A stretch of DNA of 64,000 nt, taken from contig CM051029.1 in NCBI GenBank assembly GCA_027627225.1, positions 11,002,215 to 11,066,214 of the forward strand. The letters run 5' to 3'. The first letter of the stretch is position 1. Each line of letters starts with the position of its first letter. The notes under the pieces are model-generated. The model saw only the letters and a list, made by a program, of their open reading frames with translations, had not been told where the DNA came from and ran no database searches. The translations under genes were made by a program, and so were the position numbers. The DNA is from Congeria kusceri. Lineage: Eukaryota; Mollusca; Bivalvia; Myida; Dreissenidae. Shown here one piece after another: positions 1 through 14,099 of the stretch.

Positions 1-1570
1 TTGTGCATATCATCCACATAAAATGAATGAGAGCTCTTGTACTAGTTTCTCCAAGAGTCTTTGCTTTGTTAACTACACGTCGCGTGTTTTTTTTTTGCCT
101 AAATATCATACCTAATGTGGACAATTTTTATTGCCGTAGATAATCACCGCGATTATTGTGGTGTTTTAACATGCGCCGTCAACGGTGATTACAATGGACC
201 ACCGTGGACCTGATCAATATCGATTCCACGGTGAACCATGCGACCGCGGTGATTCGCCGTGAAATACAAATAAATGGCGTATCCAACGAAAAAGCTAATT
301 CATTCGCATACATGTAGTGTGTGTATACATGGAATTTAGTTAACACAAGCACATATATACATTGAGTACGTGTCATTTTTTAAACTGTGTTGTAAAATTG
401 TGTTTAATAATTTCGTTGATTCGATTGCCTTTCGTTACAGCAATTTAACACGAAAGAACTGTTACATTGCATTACGCTTTCCTGTAATGGTTAGCTTGCT
501 TACTTTATTTATTGTTTTAATTTATTGGTAAGATTACAACCTTAATGGTTTTGCTCAATTGTTCATCTATTTCTAGCAAAACCCTAAAGTGTCGTGCACT
601 GGTTACTGTACAAGTATTGCCAGTAATGAGTGTTTCTGTTTATTGTTTAATAATTACTCAAATGCATCGATACATTTTGGGAGAGCTGGCTTTGAAGCTG
701 TTCTACTTTTTTTATACAATTCCCGATCTGGTTTGTGAAACGGGTACGAAATGGACTTTACGTGATTAATTGCGTAAATATTAAATAAACACTTGAGTTT
801 CATTTCTTGAAGTATTGTATTTGATATGTTTTTATTCCGCATCGAAAGCCCTAAAAATACTCTTCACTAGTAAATGTTCATTGACTGTCGATATTTGATC
901 ATATGTATGCTATTGTTACCTGAAATAGCACATAAGTAAATACGTAAGTACGTAAAGCACTACAACAGTAACAGTTACATTTATACGGTACATTGATTGT
1001 TTCGACCATCTTCTTGTCTTCAAAGTGTACACGGATTTTTTAACTGACCCCCGATAATCCACGATGATCGTACCGATATAAAATCAAAATGGTATCAAGG
1101 TTGTGTCCCCGTGGTCCACGCCAATCGCGCGATTCCAATGTGACCAGTGTGGCATTCCGCACAGCAGTGGATCGCGGTGACTGGCAAATTTAGGCAAAAA
1201 ACCACGCGGCATGTAATGTACACACCATCAATATGTTCATGTGATAGTGCCACAACCGCTTTAGGTTTATGTCCAAAGCCTTGCTTTTTCAGAGCCTTTT
1301 GTTCGCTTGTCAACACTTCTCTCACCTTGGCAAAGTATGTGTTATTTATTAATGAAATTATGCTTTCATATATTTCAAATGTCGGTCAATTGAGCTGATA
1401 AAGCCTCTCAAAGTTGTGGACTCATCATCAGTTCCATCTTTTTGTGACGCCCAACAAGAACTCACATACGATAGTGCTTTATTCATCAGCAGGTATATTT
1501 TGTAAATTTCTTTGCCTCTTGTTTGTAGTTTAGGGAATTTCTGGCGAATTTCATATCATTCTCTGTTGTT
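1..1570. other. Left edge, no gene seen
   Basis: AT-rich with only short ORFs lacking recognisable motifs. Two GC-richer stretches carry CCGTGGACC and TCACCGCGAT-like words (128-265 and 1045-1200), partly inverted with respect to each other, perhaps the ends of an old element. Confidence 0.4.
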
Positions 1571-1614
1571 AAATTGTCATTTGCATGCAGGAAGTTTTCA
1601 ACACTTACTGTTCG

Positions 1615-1800
1615 AAATTGCCTTACTGCTGTTGTTGTTGCTGTCACTGTTGCTGTTATTACTGCTGCAGTTGATGTTGTTGTTATTGTTGGCGATTGTG
1701 CAGATGATACATCAGAAGAAAACCATTCAGAATCACTAACATCTGCAGTTTATGGCAGTGATGTTGTTGCTGCTGCTGTTGATGCTTTTCGTGCAACTAT
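1615..1800 (+). repeat. Cryptic (GTT/GCT)n trinucleotide-rich stretch
   Basis: Interspersed GTT, GCT and GAT triplets make Leu/Val/Ala-rich reading frames. The ORFs here are a composition effect and not supported as genes. Confidence 0.7.
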
Positions 1801-2069
1801 TTCTAATGAAATATCATAACCATTTTCAGTATTTCTTAAAGAAATCTTCGTTGTCAAAGATATTTGAGAACATTAAATCAAATTCAGTGTTTGTAAATTC
1901 ATCCATTGTCAAAATTCAGAGAGTAGCAGATGAACTTATTAATAAGTATACATCTATATCAAAGGGAGTTAAATAATTTTGTTTTAATCAATCACAAACT
2001 TTGAAAGAGCTCAATACATTGTACATTTGTCAATGCCATCTACACATGTACATCAATATTAAATCATGT

Positions 2070-3303
2070 ATTTATACTGGTGGTGCACTTTCTCCTACAT
2101 TTATTTCAGAAACTGGGGTCTGACAAGGTGTAAATCTTTCACCAGTTCTTTTCTCACTCTTCCCTAATGATATGCAAACATCTTTACATCTTCATGGCGC
2201 CATTGGAGTATAGTTACAAGACCCATTAGATCTAACATTGGGGCTTAAACTTCTTATTTTACTCAACGCCGATGACACTGTTGTATTATCTGATTGTCCC
2301 AATTACTTCCAAAAACTGCCTAAAAGCTTTCTATGAATACTGTAACAACTGGCATCTAAACATTAACTATAGTAAAACAATACTAATTTTTTGGGGCGCA
2401 AGACAGTTCCAACACTTTCACTTTAATCTTGGTAATACCTCAATTGAAATAACTGACAATTACCATTACCTTCGGCTAACATTCTCAAGCAATGGCTCAT
2501 TTCTCAAAGCACGAAAACAACGCCATGCATATTTCTTTCACAAGGACAAATAATGCTAGCCCCACACTGTTCTCCCCATCTTGACTTATATATCTGAAAT
2601 ATTTGAATATGAAAATATTGATATACTAGAAATAATTCACAATACATTTTTAAAGAAAATAGCACACGATAAAACAAAAAATGATATCCTTTTGGAAAAG
2701 AATACTTAACGGATAATAAAATTAATTCTCAGCACAAATATACAATTATATGAATAATCTTCCCGACAATAATTTAAAATGGATTAACAAAATAAAAGAA
2801 ATTCTCAACCCAACAGGTCGTATAGATATATGGCACAATTAAATTCCACGAATATAAATAAACACATTGAAAACATATTAATAGAACAATATAAACTCAC
2901 ATGGCAAAATAGCCTTATCACTTCAAATAAAACCAGAACATATGGTATATTTAAATGAAAGCTTGAACTTTAAAAGTACCTTACACTTCTGTCCAAACGA
3001 AAGCTGAACTGCCTTTTCATATTTAGGACTGCACTCACAGTCTCCCGGTCGAAACTGGAGGATACGATGGCACCCCATACACTGAAAGAAAATGCACAAA
3101 ATGTACAAATGACCAAGTTGGCTCAGAAGAACATTACTTTATAATTTGCCCTTTGTTCCAAACACAAAGAGAACAGTACTTAAATGTTTTTAACACGCCG
3201 ATACCAAACCTTTCCCTTAAAACTGTTCTATCAAAAACATCAGTCCCATGTCTTAAACAAGTTTGTAAACTGATAAATATCATTCTTGAAAGTTTCAAAA
3301 GAT
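2070..3303 (+). pseudogene. Decayed LINE reverse transcriptase, 3' half
   Basis: Frame-shifting fragments read: LSPVLFSLFPNDMQ (about 2136), then NADDTVVLSD at about 2260, where the catalytic Tyr-Ala-Asp-Asp has lost its Tyr, then 2300-2530 CLKAFYEYCNNWHLNINYSK and LGNTSIEITDNYHYL, and finally 3050-3303 GTPYTERKCTKCTNDQVG, EEHYFIICPLF and LINIILESFKR to a TAG stop. The C-terminal Cys/His pattern is common to non-LTR elements. Premature stops and frameshifts show it is a fossil. The clade cannot be fixed by eye. Confidence 0.75.
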
Positions 3304-6300
3304 AGCCCATAACATTTAAATGTTAATATTATAGTTAAAGTTTAACTCAAACCAATGCCTCCCAAATTTGTGTTCAAAAAGTTACTGCACAATGTAAATA
3401 CATATGTTAGTGAATTTTTATGTTATTTTGTTGTTGTTATTCGTTTATTTGCTCCATTTTCCCCCTAAGTGTGTGATAGGCCTACTGATAAATTATATTT
3501 TGCCATGGATGGAGGGAGATAACCAATTTTGTTGAACGCTGCATCCAAAAATACAAGCTTATAATAGTATGCCCGTATTGCAATAAATTAACAGAGCAAA
3601 ATGAATCATTACTTTACCCGTTACCACGCCATTGTAACTGTCTGCTCCATGTTTTGGATTAAAATCCGATAAATGCTGGCATGTGTTGTTTTCAACGCAA
3701 CGCCACGGCTGAACACTCTAATTTGCTGTCGAATAGATACATTGTTTTGGGAACGGGTTACATTTTACTGATTATTTTGTAAATTTTGTTATACCATTTT
3801 TATCCTTCACTAAAGGAGTTACGTACTGTCTAGTGTTTACTCACTCTTAACTGATATGCATAAAATGAATGAGAAAATTGTGTATGTACATATTATGAAA
3901 CTATTATCTGTTAAATTGTGAATTAAATTAATATTAATATGTTCTCAAATGCTGCAGAGGTTTAGTTACGTTCTGTATACTCGTTTTTACCTGAAGTGTA
4001 TTAAATGAATTATATATGTTGCCTATTGTATGCACACATTATAAAGTATTATTTGCTAATACATACTCAAATACTCCCCTTAATGTTACATTTGTTTGTC
4101 TCCCACACATCATGAATAGTTGTAACATAAAGATAGCACCTGCAAAAATACGAACGTAATGCACTTGTGACTTAGTTTACAGGTTATAATAATGTATTCT
4201 CCAATTCTGTTTCAAATTAAGTGCGTGATAAATATGTCCCTCTCCATTTTGTTTGAAAAACTCTACCTTAATAAACACCACTGATTGTTTTTACATATAT
4301 TGATAATTTATAATACATACATACTTATTAAACTCCCTGTTGAATGATACACAATATGTATGTAAATCAATTATTTATAATCCGATCTGTATGAAAATCA
4401 TATATTTTTTGTATTACAAACCTTTTTACTTTTTACTTGAACTGGATAATATTGCTCATGTTAGTATCTGTATGTGTTATATTGCCCTTATTGTATACCC
4501 TGTATACGTGGGTGTAAATAAAGAGCTGTTCAGTTCTATTCCGTTCTTCCTATGCAGAGTGGTTTTCCTTAGTTTGATATAGGGTCTCACCATGGGGAAA
4601 AGTAGTTTCATTATAGTGAAGCATTGAAACTTACCAGAATGGTCATTTTCTCTGTTTAAAAACAGTTAATTATAATTTTTATTTCACTGATATTTCCCTA
4701 TAAACCACTGGAAAGCATAACATAAATTCTAATATATTTTTAAAAAGTTGTTTTTATACGTACGACCGAGTACCAGACTAAAAATTACATTGATTTAAAA
4801 GAGATAATATTACGATCTGCTTTGGTATTTCTACACTGGTGCAGAGGGTAACATGGGATAACGATATACACGTTTAGCTTTGCAGCATTATTAGCTAAGA
4901 GTTCTAGACCAATACATATATGATTATTAGGAATGTCAATGAACATTAAAATAGGTATTCGATTATTCATTTGACCTTCTGAACGAATATTCGAATTAAA
5001 TCGATTGTTTTTACTTAACTACTTTTTGAAACATGCTCGCACAAACGAAATTTATCATTATTATAAACCTAAGCGTTGTCATGACAGACATAATTGTAGT
5101 GAAATTATATTTTTGAATAAATTCAAATTCTCTGCAAATACTTTAAAATAACACTAAACGATCAAAGACCGTTAATAATAAATTAAATATTTTCTAAACA
5201 AACATCGTATTCAGTGTAAGTAACCAATAATGAGGCTCGATTAGGATTAGGTATTTCGATCAATTGCAATCAGCTAAGACCCTTTCTTAATTACACCAAA
5301 GGTATATGATGACTTCACTGGTCTTGCAGACTGTTATCACCATCCTATTTTTCAGCGTTGACACGCAATAAACATAACACTGTTTCTGCGCAATATAGAC
5401 TAGTATGACACTTGTATACAATGTGCAGATGGTGTTTACATGTATCTATTCTGAATCGCTGACCGCGGAAAGGACCCGGGATGATAAAAATCGACATCAA
5501 TCATGCAAAATATTGCATATTCCGGAAAATTACATCTGCTATTTTTACGACCGACTTCATGAATGGGCTGGATGTCAAAGAACTGACTTCTGAGGTTTCC
5601 ATTTACAACTGAGGCAAGTAAACAACTGTCACAGCTAACGTTGAGCTGGATTAGAAAACCTCAAAGGCAGCCATTGGTTTTTAATTATAGTTTCCAACTA
5701 TTAAATATTGTGAATAACATACTGTGTTACACATAAATAAATGCAACATTATGAAAAGTTGCATTTTTTTAATTAATAGCATGCCTAGAAAGCTAATTTG
5801 TGTTATATTTTAATATTATGTAATTGCATTATTTTGATTGTTATAAGAATTATATATAAAATATCCAGCCTATTTTCAAACTTAAGTTGTATAGAGCATA
5901 CATATACTTGAGATTGTGTACATGTGAATGCACGAACTCTGTTTTGATTTTAGTGCCATAAAGCATGCTGGTGAAATTTGTTCACACCACAGGATCTAGC
6001 ATGCAAGTGCACTGAATACAACTGACTGGTTTTATTGCAGAAAGCGCGAAATGTGGATCTATTCATTCTTTGTTATCATTAAGTAAATATTTGTCATATT
6101 ATAATATAGTTTTGAAATAAAATATGGGCTGGTACAGAATAATATACAGCATTGCAATGCTACATAAAATTGAACCTGTTATTGCAGAAATGTTTAACTG
6201 AGGCGGATGTTTTCCCTGTAAATTATTTATTCGTTGAAAATGTGTTTGTACCATTAGTGCATCCTTTTAATTCGTTTAAACGTGCATTTTAACAGTTCTT

Positions 6301-7470
6301 TCAGTGAATAACACTCTGATTATTTTAAGAAAAAAGATAGTTTCAAGTCAACTTACTGCGAGACCCAATTTTCTAATAAAATGCCAAAATTAAATGGACA
6401 ATTGTTTGGTTTTGTATGCATACGATTAATATGGTTGTTTATTATATGTAAGGAACGGTATGGCTGGTTCTTAGAGCTTTGAATGCTGATATATATATCT
6501 TTAGTTGTTGCAAACGCAGTTTGAATTTTTCGTGGGAAAGATTTTGATACTAATACTGATATTCAAGCGTCCAAGCACCTACGACCAGATAATGTCCATT
6601 GAAATAAAATTGTTAAGCGATGGTTCAGTTCGGATGATGAGCACATGCATTCGCTCGTCGTCGGCAGACTTTTTGAGTACTTAAATTGTCTTATAAAAAG
6701 TGTGAAATGTGAAATAGATATTAGACGTAATCGAATTTAGAAGAAATAAATACAGTGTATTTTACAGGAAACCGTGTTCTCTCAACACTTGATGGTAACC
6801 GTTCACATGCATTTGATTGACAGGATGTATGATTGTTTTATACTACGTTCTTATTGTCCTTCTATACACACCATGTGCCGCTATTTTGAAGAAACATTTT
6901 AGCATTTTTCTCTCATTAGCACACTAAAGATATTTAATAGTGTATTTCCATTACCCAAGAAGTTGTCGGTTATTCATTTGGGACCAATTGTTGCCATCGG
7001 GAAGATGTTAAGTCCACTGATGTATTCTGTATGTCGGTAAAATATTCACAAAGCACATGGAAACTATAAATACATACACGAGTATAATATCGAGTGTTGA
7101 AATCCACAAGGTGCCAACTGTTATTGATTCCAATGGCAGTTGGTACCTTCTGGTTTTCAACCCTCGACATAATAGGCATTTTTCATAAATGGACACGGAC
7201 AACAAAGTTACTCACATCAAACAGTTAAACGCAAGAAAATAGTAACACACAAATAACTCCAGTGGTTTGGCTAATCGTCTCACTCTTAGTTTTATAACAT
7301 TAGGTCTACGAGTTTGTTTCAATTGGGTATTTGAAAAGATACTAGAATACAACGGCGCAAGGTCGTCAATGATTACGAATTTTAAGGGCACATGCAAGAC
7401 AATCAGTCTATTATTTTGCGGAAAAAACGTTTGAGGCTATATAACGCGTGTGTGAACCATTACCGCAAGC
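3304..7470. other. Intergenic, no gene seen
   Basis: AT-rich DNA with only short ORFs of low-complexity translation. The stretch 6630-6840 is homologous to 14100-14300. Confidence 0.5.
6630..6840 (+). repeat. Diverged duplicate of 14100-14300
   Basis: Shares the spacing and words of GAGTxCTTAAAT, TCTTATA, AGAAGAAATAAA, GTTCAC and TTGATTGxCAGGA with 14100-14300. It could be an old repeat or a duplicated non-coding exon; here the sequence after TTGATTGACAGGAT is GTATGA, a weak donor. Confidence 0.5.
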
Positions 7471-7474
7471 TTAA

Positions 7475-8505
7475 AGGGGAGTTTAAAACAATAGGTCTAG
7501 GCCTATAGGTCTGGGCCGTTTTGTGTTCACACGTTATGGAAATTGAAAAACAAACAAACACGGCACACGACAAAAACACATAACAACACAAATGAATGCA
7601 ACTGGGATCACCGCCTTGGAACGGTCAATGCAAAGGATTGGAGTTTAAAACCGGTTTGTGTGTACCAGAACTACACATTTGGTCCAGTTATACTCATAAT
7701 AGTACTCAAGTGTAAATAAAGATCATCCTCATAGCATCTAAACTTAAATACAATATTAGAGAATACTTATTTAAGTTAATTACCATTAAATTTCTCAATG
7801 GCTAGGTGCAAACCAGAGCAGCAAAATTGCAACTTTCTTAGGCACGACGAAATGAACGAAAAACAAGTATCAACTTCATATCGTCTTTTTAAAAAAAGAT
7901 TTATAGACATAGCATCATATAGTTCAGATTTCAGTTCATCGTCGTGCAATTTCAGGAATAATAAGTAATGTTGGGTGGTGTAAAAAGCTTTATTACATAG
8001 TTTTGTTGTATATGTTTAAGACATATTAGCCGTGTTCATCCAAAGATTTATTGTTCAAATAAATACATGCCAATAAGGCATATCAACATCAATATATGCT
8101 AATTTCACAGCTGAATTAGCCAATACTTAGGAAGGACATTATTTTATTTAGTTCATCTTGTAGTTTTCATCTCGTAGCTGCTCTGATATTACTTATGAAG
8201 TGTTCATTCTAGTAATTTGGGGGAATATATTTTATTTATTTGAAGACGTGTTATGTTTATCCTCGATATTTGTACGTATTATGGCGTTTTTAGGTTGGTT
8301 AATTCACCAACAACCGTATAGTAAACTAGTAATAACACATTTTCTAAATAGCGAATTCCACAGGTCTAGACCTAGCAGCTAGAACAAGTTCAAACTGGAA
8401 GTCCAGACCTATAGGTCTTTAACAGACCTATAATTGTCAAAGGGGGAACATTATAGGTCTTGACTCATAGGACTAGACTTATAGGTCGAGGCCTATCGTG
8501 TAGAA
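7475..8505. repeat. ACCTATAGGT palindrome clusters flanking repeat copy A
   Basis: Words such as GGTCTAGGCCTATAGGTCTG (7492-7511) and many variants between 8361 and 8503 (AGACCTATAGGTCT, CTTATAGGTCGAGGCC). They lie on both sides of the solo 3' UTR repeat and look like one degenerate palindromic element interrupted by it. Confidence 0.55.
7535..8030 (-). repeat. Solo copy of the Penelope-like 3' UTR (copy A)
   Basis: Shares TCACCGCCTTGGAACGGTCA, AAACCGGTTTGTGTG, CTCAATGGCTAGGTGCAAAC and CATCATATAGTTCAG with the copies at 41.2-41.9 and 57.6-58.2 kb. No coding part is attached, as expected for a 5'-truncated insertion. It is flanked on both sides by clusters of the palindrome ACCTATAGGT. Confidence 0.6.
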
Positions 8506-8520
8506 GCCCCTTTACATAGT

Positions 8521-9745
8521 TTTTAATTTCGCATATTTCACTCAATTAATTCATTATGTTTGTAAATGAATGATTACCAGTCGTAATGACACACTTAGAG
8601 AGATACAATATACCTTGTGTTTTGCAATTGTTATATACACACAATACATGCATATCGACGTGGAAAGCGCATTTGCAACAAAAGCCCGTGTTTAGTTCTA
8701 GCGACAAACGCAGAGTCACAACACCGTATGATTCACGTACATGATCTGGTCACGCCAAGAATTACATATACCAATTATACCATACATCAGGTGATTTTCG
8801 CAAAGGCCCCATACGTTTTATCATCTCTTTTGCTGAATATAGATATAACACTGATATCTGACAACAAACGAGCGTGTTGGAGCATACCGCAATTCATTAC
8901 ATGCACATGTATATACACTACTATTTGTTAGAGGTTTTAATTTTCGTTATGGTTCCACTTGCGAATAAGTGCAAATTATATAATAACGAAATAACCAGTG
9001 GAGGAAGCCTATTTAATATTAGACAGCAAAAGCATCTACGTAGCACGTGGGGAATTTATTTAATCTGAAATTAGAACACTATTTATGCGTCTTTCGGATT
9101 TCATTCTTTAAAGCTCTACTCTTCAAAAATTAGGTGAACTTTCTTACTCGTCCCGACGTTGGTTACGGCGTTCGCGGCTGATCTTGATTAAAGTTTATGT
9201 TCCTAAATCTTGTAACTTGAAAATACGTAAGTTTTTCACTTGAAACGCAGATTATATCAACTCCGTTTTCAGGTTCAACAATCCCTAATACTCGTTTTTG
9301 TCTGTTGAAACAGTTATGTGCCTTTGTTACTTAGATTTTAATATTTAGTTAAATAGCCATTTAATTTTAACTGGACAACGTGTTCAATTAAAACTCATAA
9401 TGTATACTTATTCTTGTCCACCATCAAGTGGAACAATCCGTAATACTCTATTTTGTATCTTGACAGAGATATGCCCCGTTTTGCTGAGATTTTCAAGATG
9501 AAGTTTTTGTCGTATAATTACTATAAAACTATATAAGGTATTTACTTGAAACGCAAAGGGGCGAGAAGGCATCTTCATCGGGGTCGCGAATCGGTGGGAA
9601 CGAAGAGAGTATTTAGGTATTTAAGTCAGAGTTCAATTCCCCGGTGCATGCCAAAGTGGATAGGCAAATGTCAACGGTACCGAAAATCTGGGTCAGCCTA
9701 CTGTGTGATATGTATATAAGTTATTCAATTTAGAAATAGTCGACG
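8521..9745. other. Intergenic with weak tandem similarity
   Basis: No gene seen. Segments near 9230-9320 and 9420-9560 share CAACAATCCxTAATACTC and CTTGAAACGCA, an old direct duplication. Confidence 0.4.
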
Positions 9746-9751
9746 ATTAAG

Positions 9752-9892
9752 CGGTGGTTGTTGTGGTAATAACCAACGGTTTGGAGTTCCGATGCGTACG
9801 AATTAAACAAGGAGAGAGACAGCCCGAAAGATTTGATAACAAGCATCGGAACGAGAAACCGTTTGTTATTACCCCAATCACCAACTCTAACC
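9752..9892. repeat. Long inverted repeat (hairpin), arms about 45 bp
   Basis: The left arm GGTAATAACCAACGGTTT..GTTCCGATGC is mirrored by GCATCGGAAC..AAACCGTTTGTTATTACC, with about 47 bp between. It is GC-richer than its surroundings. It is probably a miniature inverted-repeat element; a foldback RNA is possible. Confidence 0.8.
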
Positions 9893-10821
9893 CGTCAATA
9901 ATTTTGATTCTAGCACGATCTTATATATAATGCGTCTGCATTGTTTGGGTTATGAATGAGAACTATATTTATCTATGCTCCGCCCATTGTTCGCAAGGTA
10001 AATTTACGCGTTCGTTTCAGTGACGACAATAAATCATAATAATTCAATATAACGTCAGATTCATTGATACATTTTGAGCGAATGACGTCAGTATCATTGA
10101 TACAAAAATGTGTCGTCATACTTAAATACAGTGAACATGTGGTTTAATTGCTCAACATAATTCAGAAATTAGTTGTTTGTCACACTTTTGTTATCGCGCG
10201 TTTAACCACGTGCATTTTACAGAACAATTTCTTCGAATTTCTGGAACTATCTAAAAAAAATTATGCTCCGCCCATGATTTGTTGCCGAATAACCCACACT
10301 TCTTTATTATGGAAAAATATCTTCTTGCCGTGTTAGAATATGCAATCATAAAACGAACACACAATATAAAGCATAATACAATTTCATTATAAATATATTG
10401 CGCAATAATGCCTGAACGATGTGTTCAACTGAGTACCAATTACATATAATGCATTATTTATGCATACATCAGTTTGTGTTCGATCCCATACTCGAATAAC
10501 AATAACATCACATGTTGCATTAATGTTAAACTTCTTGGAGTGGACAATAATAGCATGATTACGTTTGACCACAGCGTCAACACTATACTAATATGTAAAA
10601 AGTTTGTACACTATTTTAAAGCGTATTGGATACAGTTTAAGTATATGTTTTCTCTCTCTTGTTTGGCACTTTTGCTCTGATAGAATCTTAAAAAGATGGA
10701 TACTAATACCGGAAAGTGCCGTTAGATTTGTGTATATTCCATATTCCGTTGATTAGATAATTCAGGCACATTTTCACTACATATTTGTATAACGAGACGT
10801 ATGGGTATAAAGAATTAAAAT

Positions 10822-11076
10822 GTGTGCATGATATGTCACCTGCAATTTTATTTAATCTTACTGTTAAACTTAGATAAACCTAGATTTAATAATATTTTAC
10901 AAATGCCAACAGTCAGGTCATCTACATATATTGACATAAGAACAAGTTATGCAGCTCCGGTATTGTGGATATCATTTCCAGATAAATTTAGATTTTGTTC
11001 AAATGTTGGATATTTCCGTTCACTTATTCGTACCTTTAGCGGTAGATACTGCGTTCGATTAGCCTGTCGCACATGA
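10822..11076 (+). pseudogene. Fossil C-terminus of a LINE reverse transcriptase
   Basis: An open stretch with YAAPVLWISFPDKFRFCSNV and then YFRSLIRTFSGRYC, resembling the AAPxLWNSLPxxIRxxxSxxxFKSxLKTxLF tail common to CR1/L2/Jockey-like elements. No catalytic part is seen upstream. It is probably a 5'-truncated insertion. Confidence 0.5.
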
Positions 11077-12296
11077 CTGAGATTAAACTTTCCAAGTCTG
11101 AATCCTTAAATGTATGCTCTTTGCTTCTTGGTTTTTATTTGTTTTCCTGTGTCTGTATGTGAAAATATGCATTGTTTTACCCGTGCTTTTGTTGTTAATT
11201 TTAATATGCCAAAATGGAATATATGCTTGTGTTAACATCTTGTACATTAGCTTAAAATTAACATGCTTGTCGTAGGTTAAATATTGCCTTTTTAAATGTG
11301 TGTGGCTGTATGATTTGTATATGGTAATTAATATACGAGTAGTGTACATGCACATTATATCGTTCTGATATCTTTGTATTAACCTGCCTAAACTTACGAG
11401 TTCTTACTCATTTAAGACTTTCAGTTATTAAATAATACAAATATACTGTATATTATTATCTTATTTTTATGATAATCCGATTGTTTTTTGTTATTTATTA
11501 TGCTGAAGTGTCGCCTTGATTTTATCTAATTTCTTTATGTTGATAGTTTTGTTTGTAGCATGAATTCTGTTATGTGTTTTACTTTCCTTCTTACCTTATC
11601 TTTATAAGATGTTAAGTAGTTTTGTTGTATGCTGCATTTATACACACATATACCAATATGCATTTGTTTAAAGTTTTGATACATGATTTTGAGGAATTTA
11701 ATGTTTTATCATTGTTAGTTAAGCCCAACTATGTCGAAAGCCAAATTAAACGTTTCTGTGTGGAAACATGACTCTGTATATATTAAATAAAACTCCCAAA
11801 GGTATAAAGGACACCTTTGAAAATGCAAATGTATTGATTTTTCAATCTCAAGCCGAAAACTTATCAATTAAATCGTTTGACTGTTTAGTAGGAGTACTTT
11901 GAATTAAATCAAACATCAGTCTTCCAAGCTTGAAATAAATGACGCGACAACAAAACTATCTTCAACTAATTGCATTTAAAATCAGAGTTACTTGACAGTG
12001 TTTGGCGATTTCACAATGTGCTTGATATATGAGTATATTAGTTTTGGGCTTATTTATAGTTTTGTTTCAATCTTTATAAAGTAAAGTTATTCATTACACG
12101 CACAAGCGCATGATACTACAATAACGAGGTGTTACATTTTTCATTGCTTTTGTTATCTTGTAAGACACTGTGTTCACATTTATTTCCCCATATATCACCA
12201 AACAAACAAAACCCTACATTGTGTAATTTAACTTCCAACTCAAGCCGATCCTCTAAGCTCGCCTGAGCAATATTTGCCAAACACTATGTTTTTACG

Positions 12297-12308
12297 GGCG
12301 CCATCTTG
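12297..12308 (-). promoter_or_regulatory. YY1-like site CAAGATGGCGCC
   Basis: An exact match to the core CAAGATGGCGCC. In animals this word often lies just downstream of transcription starts. No downstream coding exon was recognised on the minus strand, so its use is unproven. Confidence 0.25.
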
Positions 12309-14099
12309 TCCCTAATATAAGTTTTACATTTCTTCGATCTATTTAAGTCGTTGCTTGAAACAAGACTATTTTCTAGCATATATGCATATACGTGAAACCC
12401 AATCCCGTTATACCTGTAGCATTCGCATCACATACACAATGCCTCAATGTTTTACAAATGCCACGTACACGGCCTGTAATAACTGGCTCCGACTCTTTTA
12501 GGAGGTTCGTAAAAAGGAGCCACATATAACTATGCGGTTCCGTTAACGACAGAAAATTGCTAAATGTAAACATTAACAGGAGGTGAGTTTTTTCTAAAAC
12601 AAGGATAAATACAATCAGACATAATAGTATCATGCAGACCGGTGTGTTCTCAAGAAAAATGTTATAGTATTTGAAAACAGCGCGCATTTTCTATTATAAG
12701 GACGTATATTTATTCTATAGGCAATTTCAAACGATTTCAGAACTAAAAAATATGTTTTTGGCCTTAAAATGACACTCCATATTTTAGGTAAACCTTATTT
12801 AGTATTTTATTGACATACTGGAAATATCATGCGTACTTGTAATTTTGTTGAAAACACGCCCACATTAAATTCATGTGTTTTGGGAGCTTTGGAAAATTGT
12901 AAAGTGTATGCTTGTTGTTAGTTACATGTTTGTGACTTAGAAAAATATACTTAATGTCATTGACATTTGTTTTATTAGCTTTTAATAAAATTAATTCGAA
13001 CATATTAATATGTAAATTATTGTGTAATGAATGCAATATATATTGTTGTATGCAGAATTATTGCGCTTTGAATAATACTAACAGTCCATTTCATTTTATA
13101 TGAAAAACAAAATATGAAATGATGAATTTATTAAACTATATTGTGATTGATAACGGCTGGTGTATGTTGCGCATGCTATATTTTTATGCCCAACAGTAAA
13201 GTTATTAAAAATCTTTAAATACAAAGTCTATCGCATTTCGAAGTTTAATTAAAAAAAGTGATATATTTTGATGAGTTTGGCACAATTTTTTTGCCGATAA
13301 AACCCGACACTTTTGACGCTTAAATCATGTGACTCCGGTTTTAATCATGTTGGTGTTTCGTGCATGTTCGTGTTGTGAATGTACCATGTTGAATAATTGT
13401 TGTTTTTACAATCGAAATTAACGAAAGTGTAACACGACTTTAATATATTTATTTCTACTATTGTTTCAAATGTTTATATTCATGCAACTATGATTAAAGT
13501 CATATATTTAAGTTACCCTTTGTTTGGGTGAATGTGAGTAGGTAAATAATGTAGTGTGTCAGAAAATGTATTATTTATCGTATGTCTTATTCCTTTAACA
13601 TTTACTTAACAACATGTATGTTCACAAGGCTGGTTTGGAAATTAGGTCTTATATAAGCAAGGAGAACGTCATTTCTTGAAATTGGCCACAATGGGGTTGT
13701 TTAGTTTTAGGGAGATTCATTGGTACGTCAGGTAAGCAAATCATGGCAAATTGAGCATCTTATTGGAGCACTGCTCCATACAATACACGAAATTTATTTT
13801 ATCAATTTATTTGTTGGATATAGTGCAATTACTTGATATAAAAAAATCATAGTAAACCACCGAAATGTTGCTTTTGTCAAATTGGAGACATATTAAAGCT
13901 ACATCTGGTCATCTGAAGGACTATATTATAATGAAGCATGCATCAAGTCAGAATAATATATGTGAAAAGCAAACATATTTCAGTGGTTGGAATAAATCTT
14001 TCCGAACAGGATTCACATGTGGTTTGAAGGACAAAACAAACACAGTTTACAGCAACTTTACATAATAACGTGTGTATGAAATTATAGCGCTATAGATCG

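Noticed and set aside
128..1200. Terminal inverted repeats of a 1.1-kb transposon at the left edge
   Set aside because: Only about ten bases (TCACCGCGAT) match convincingly in inverted orientation.
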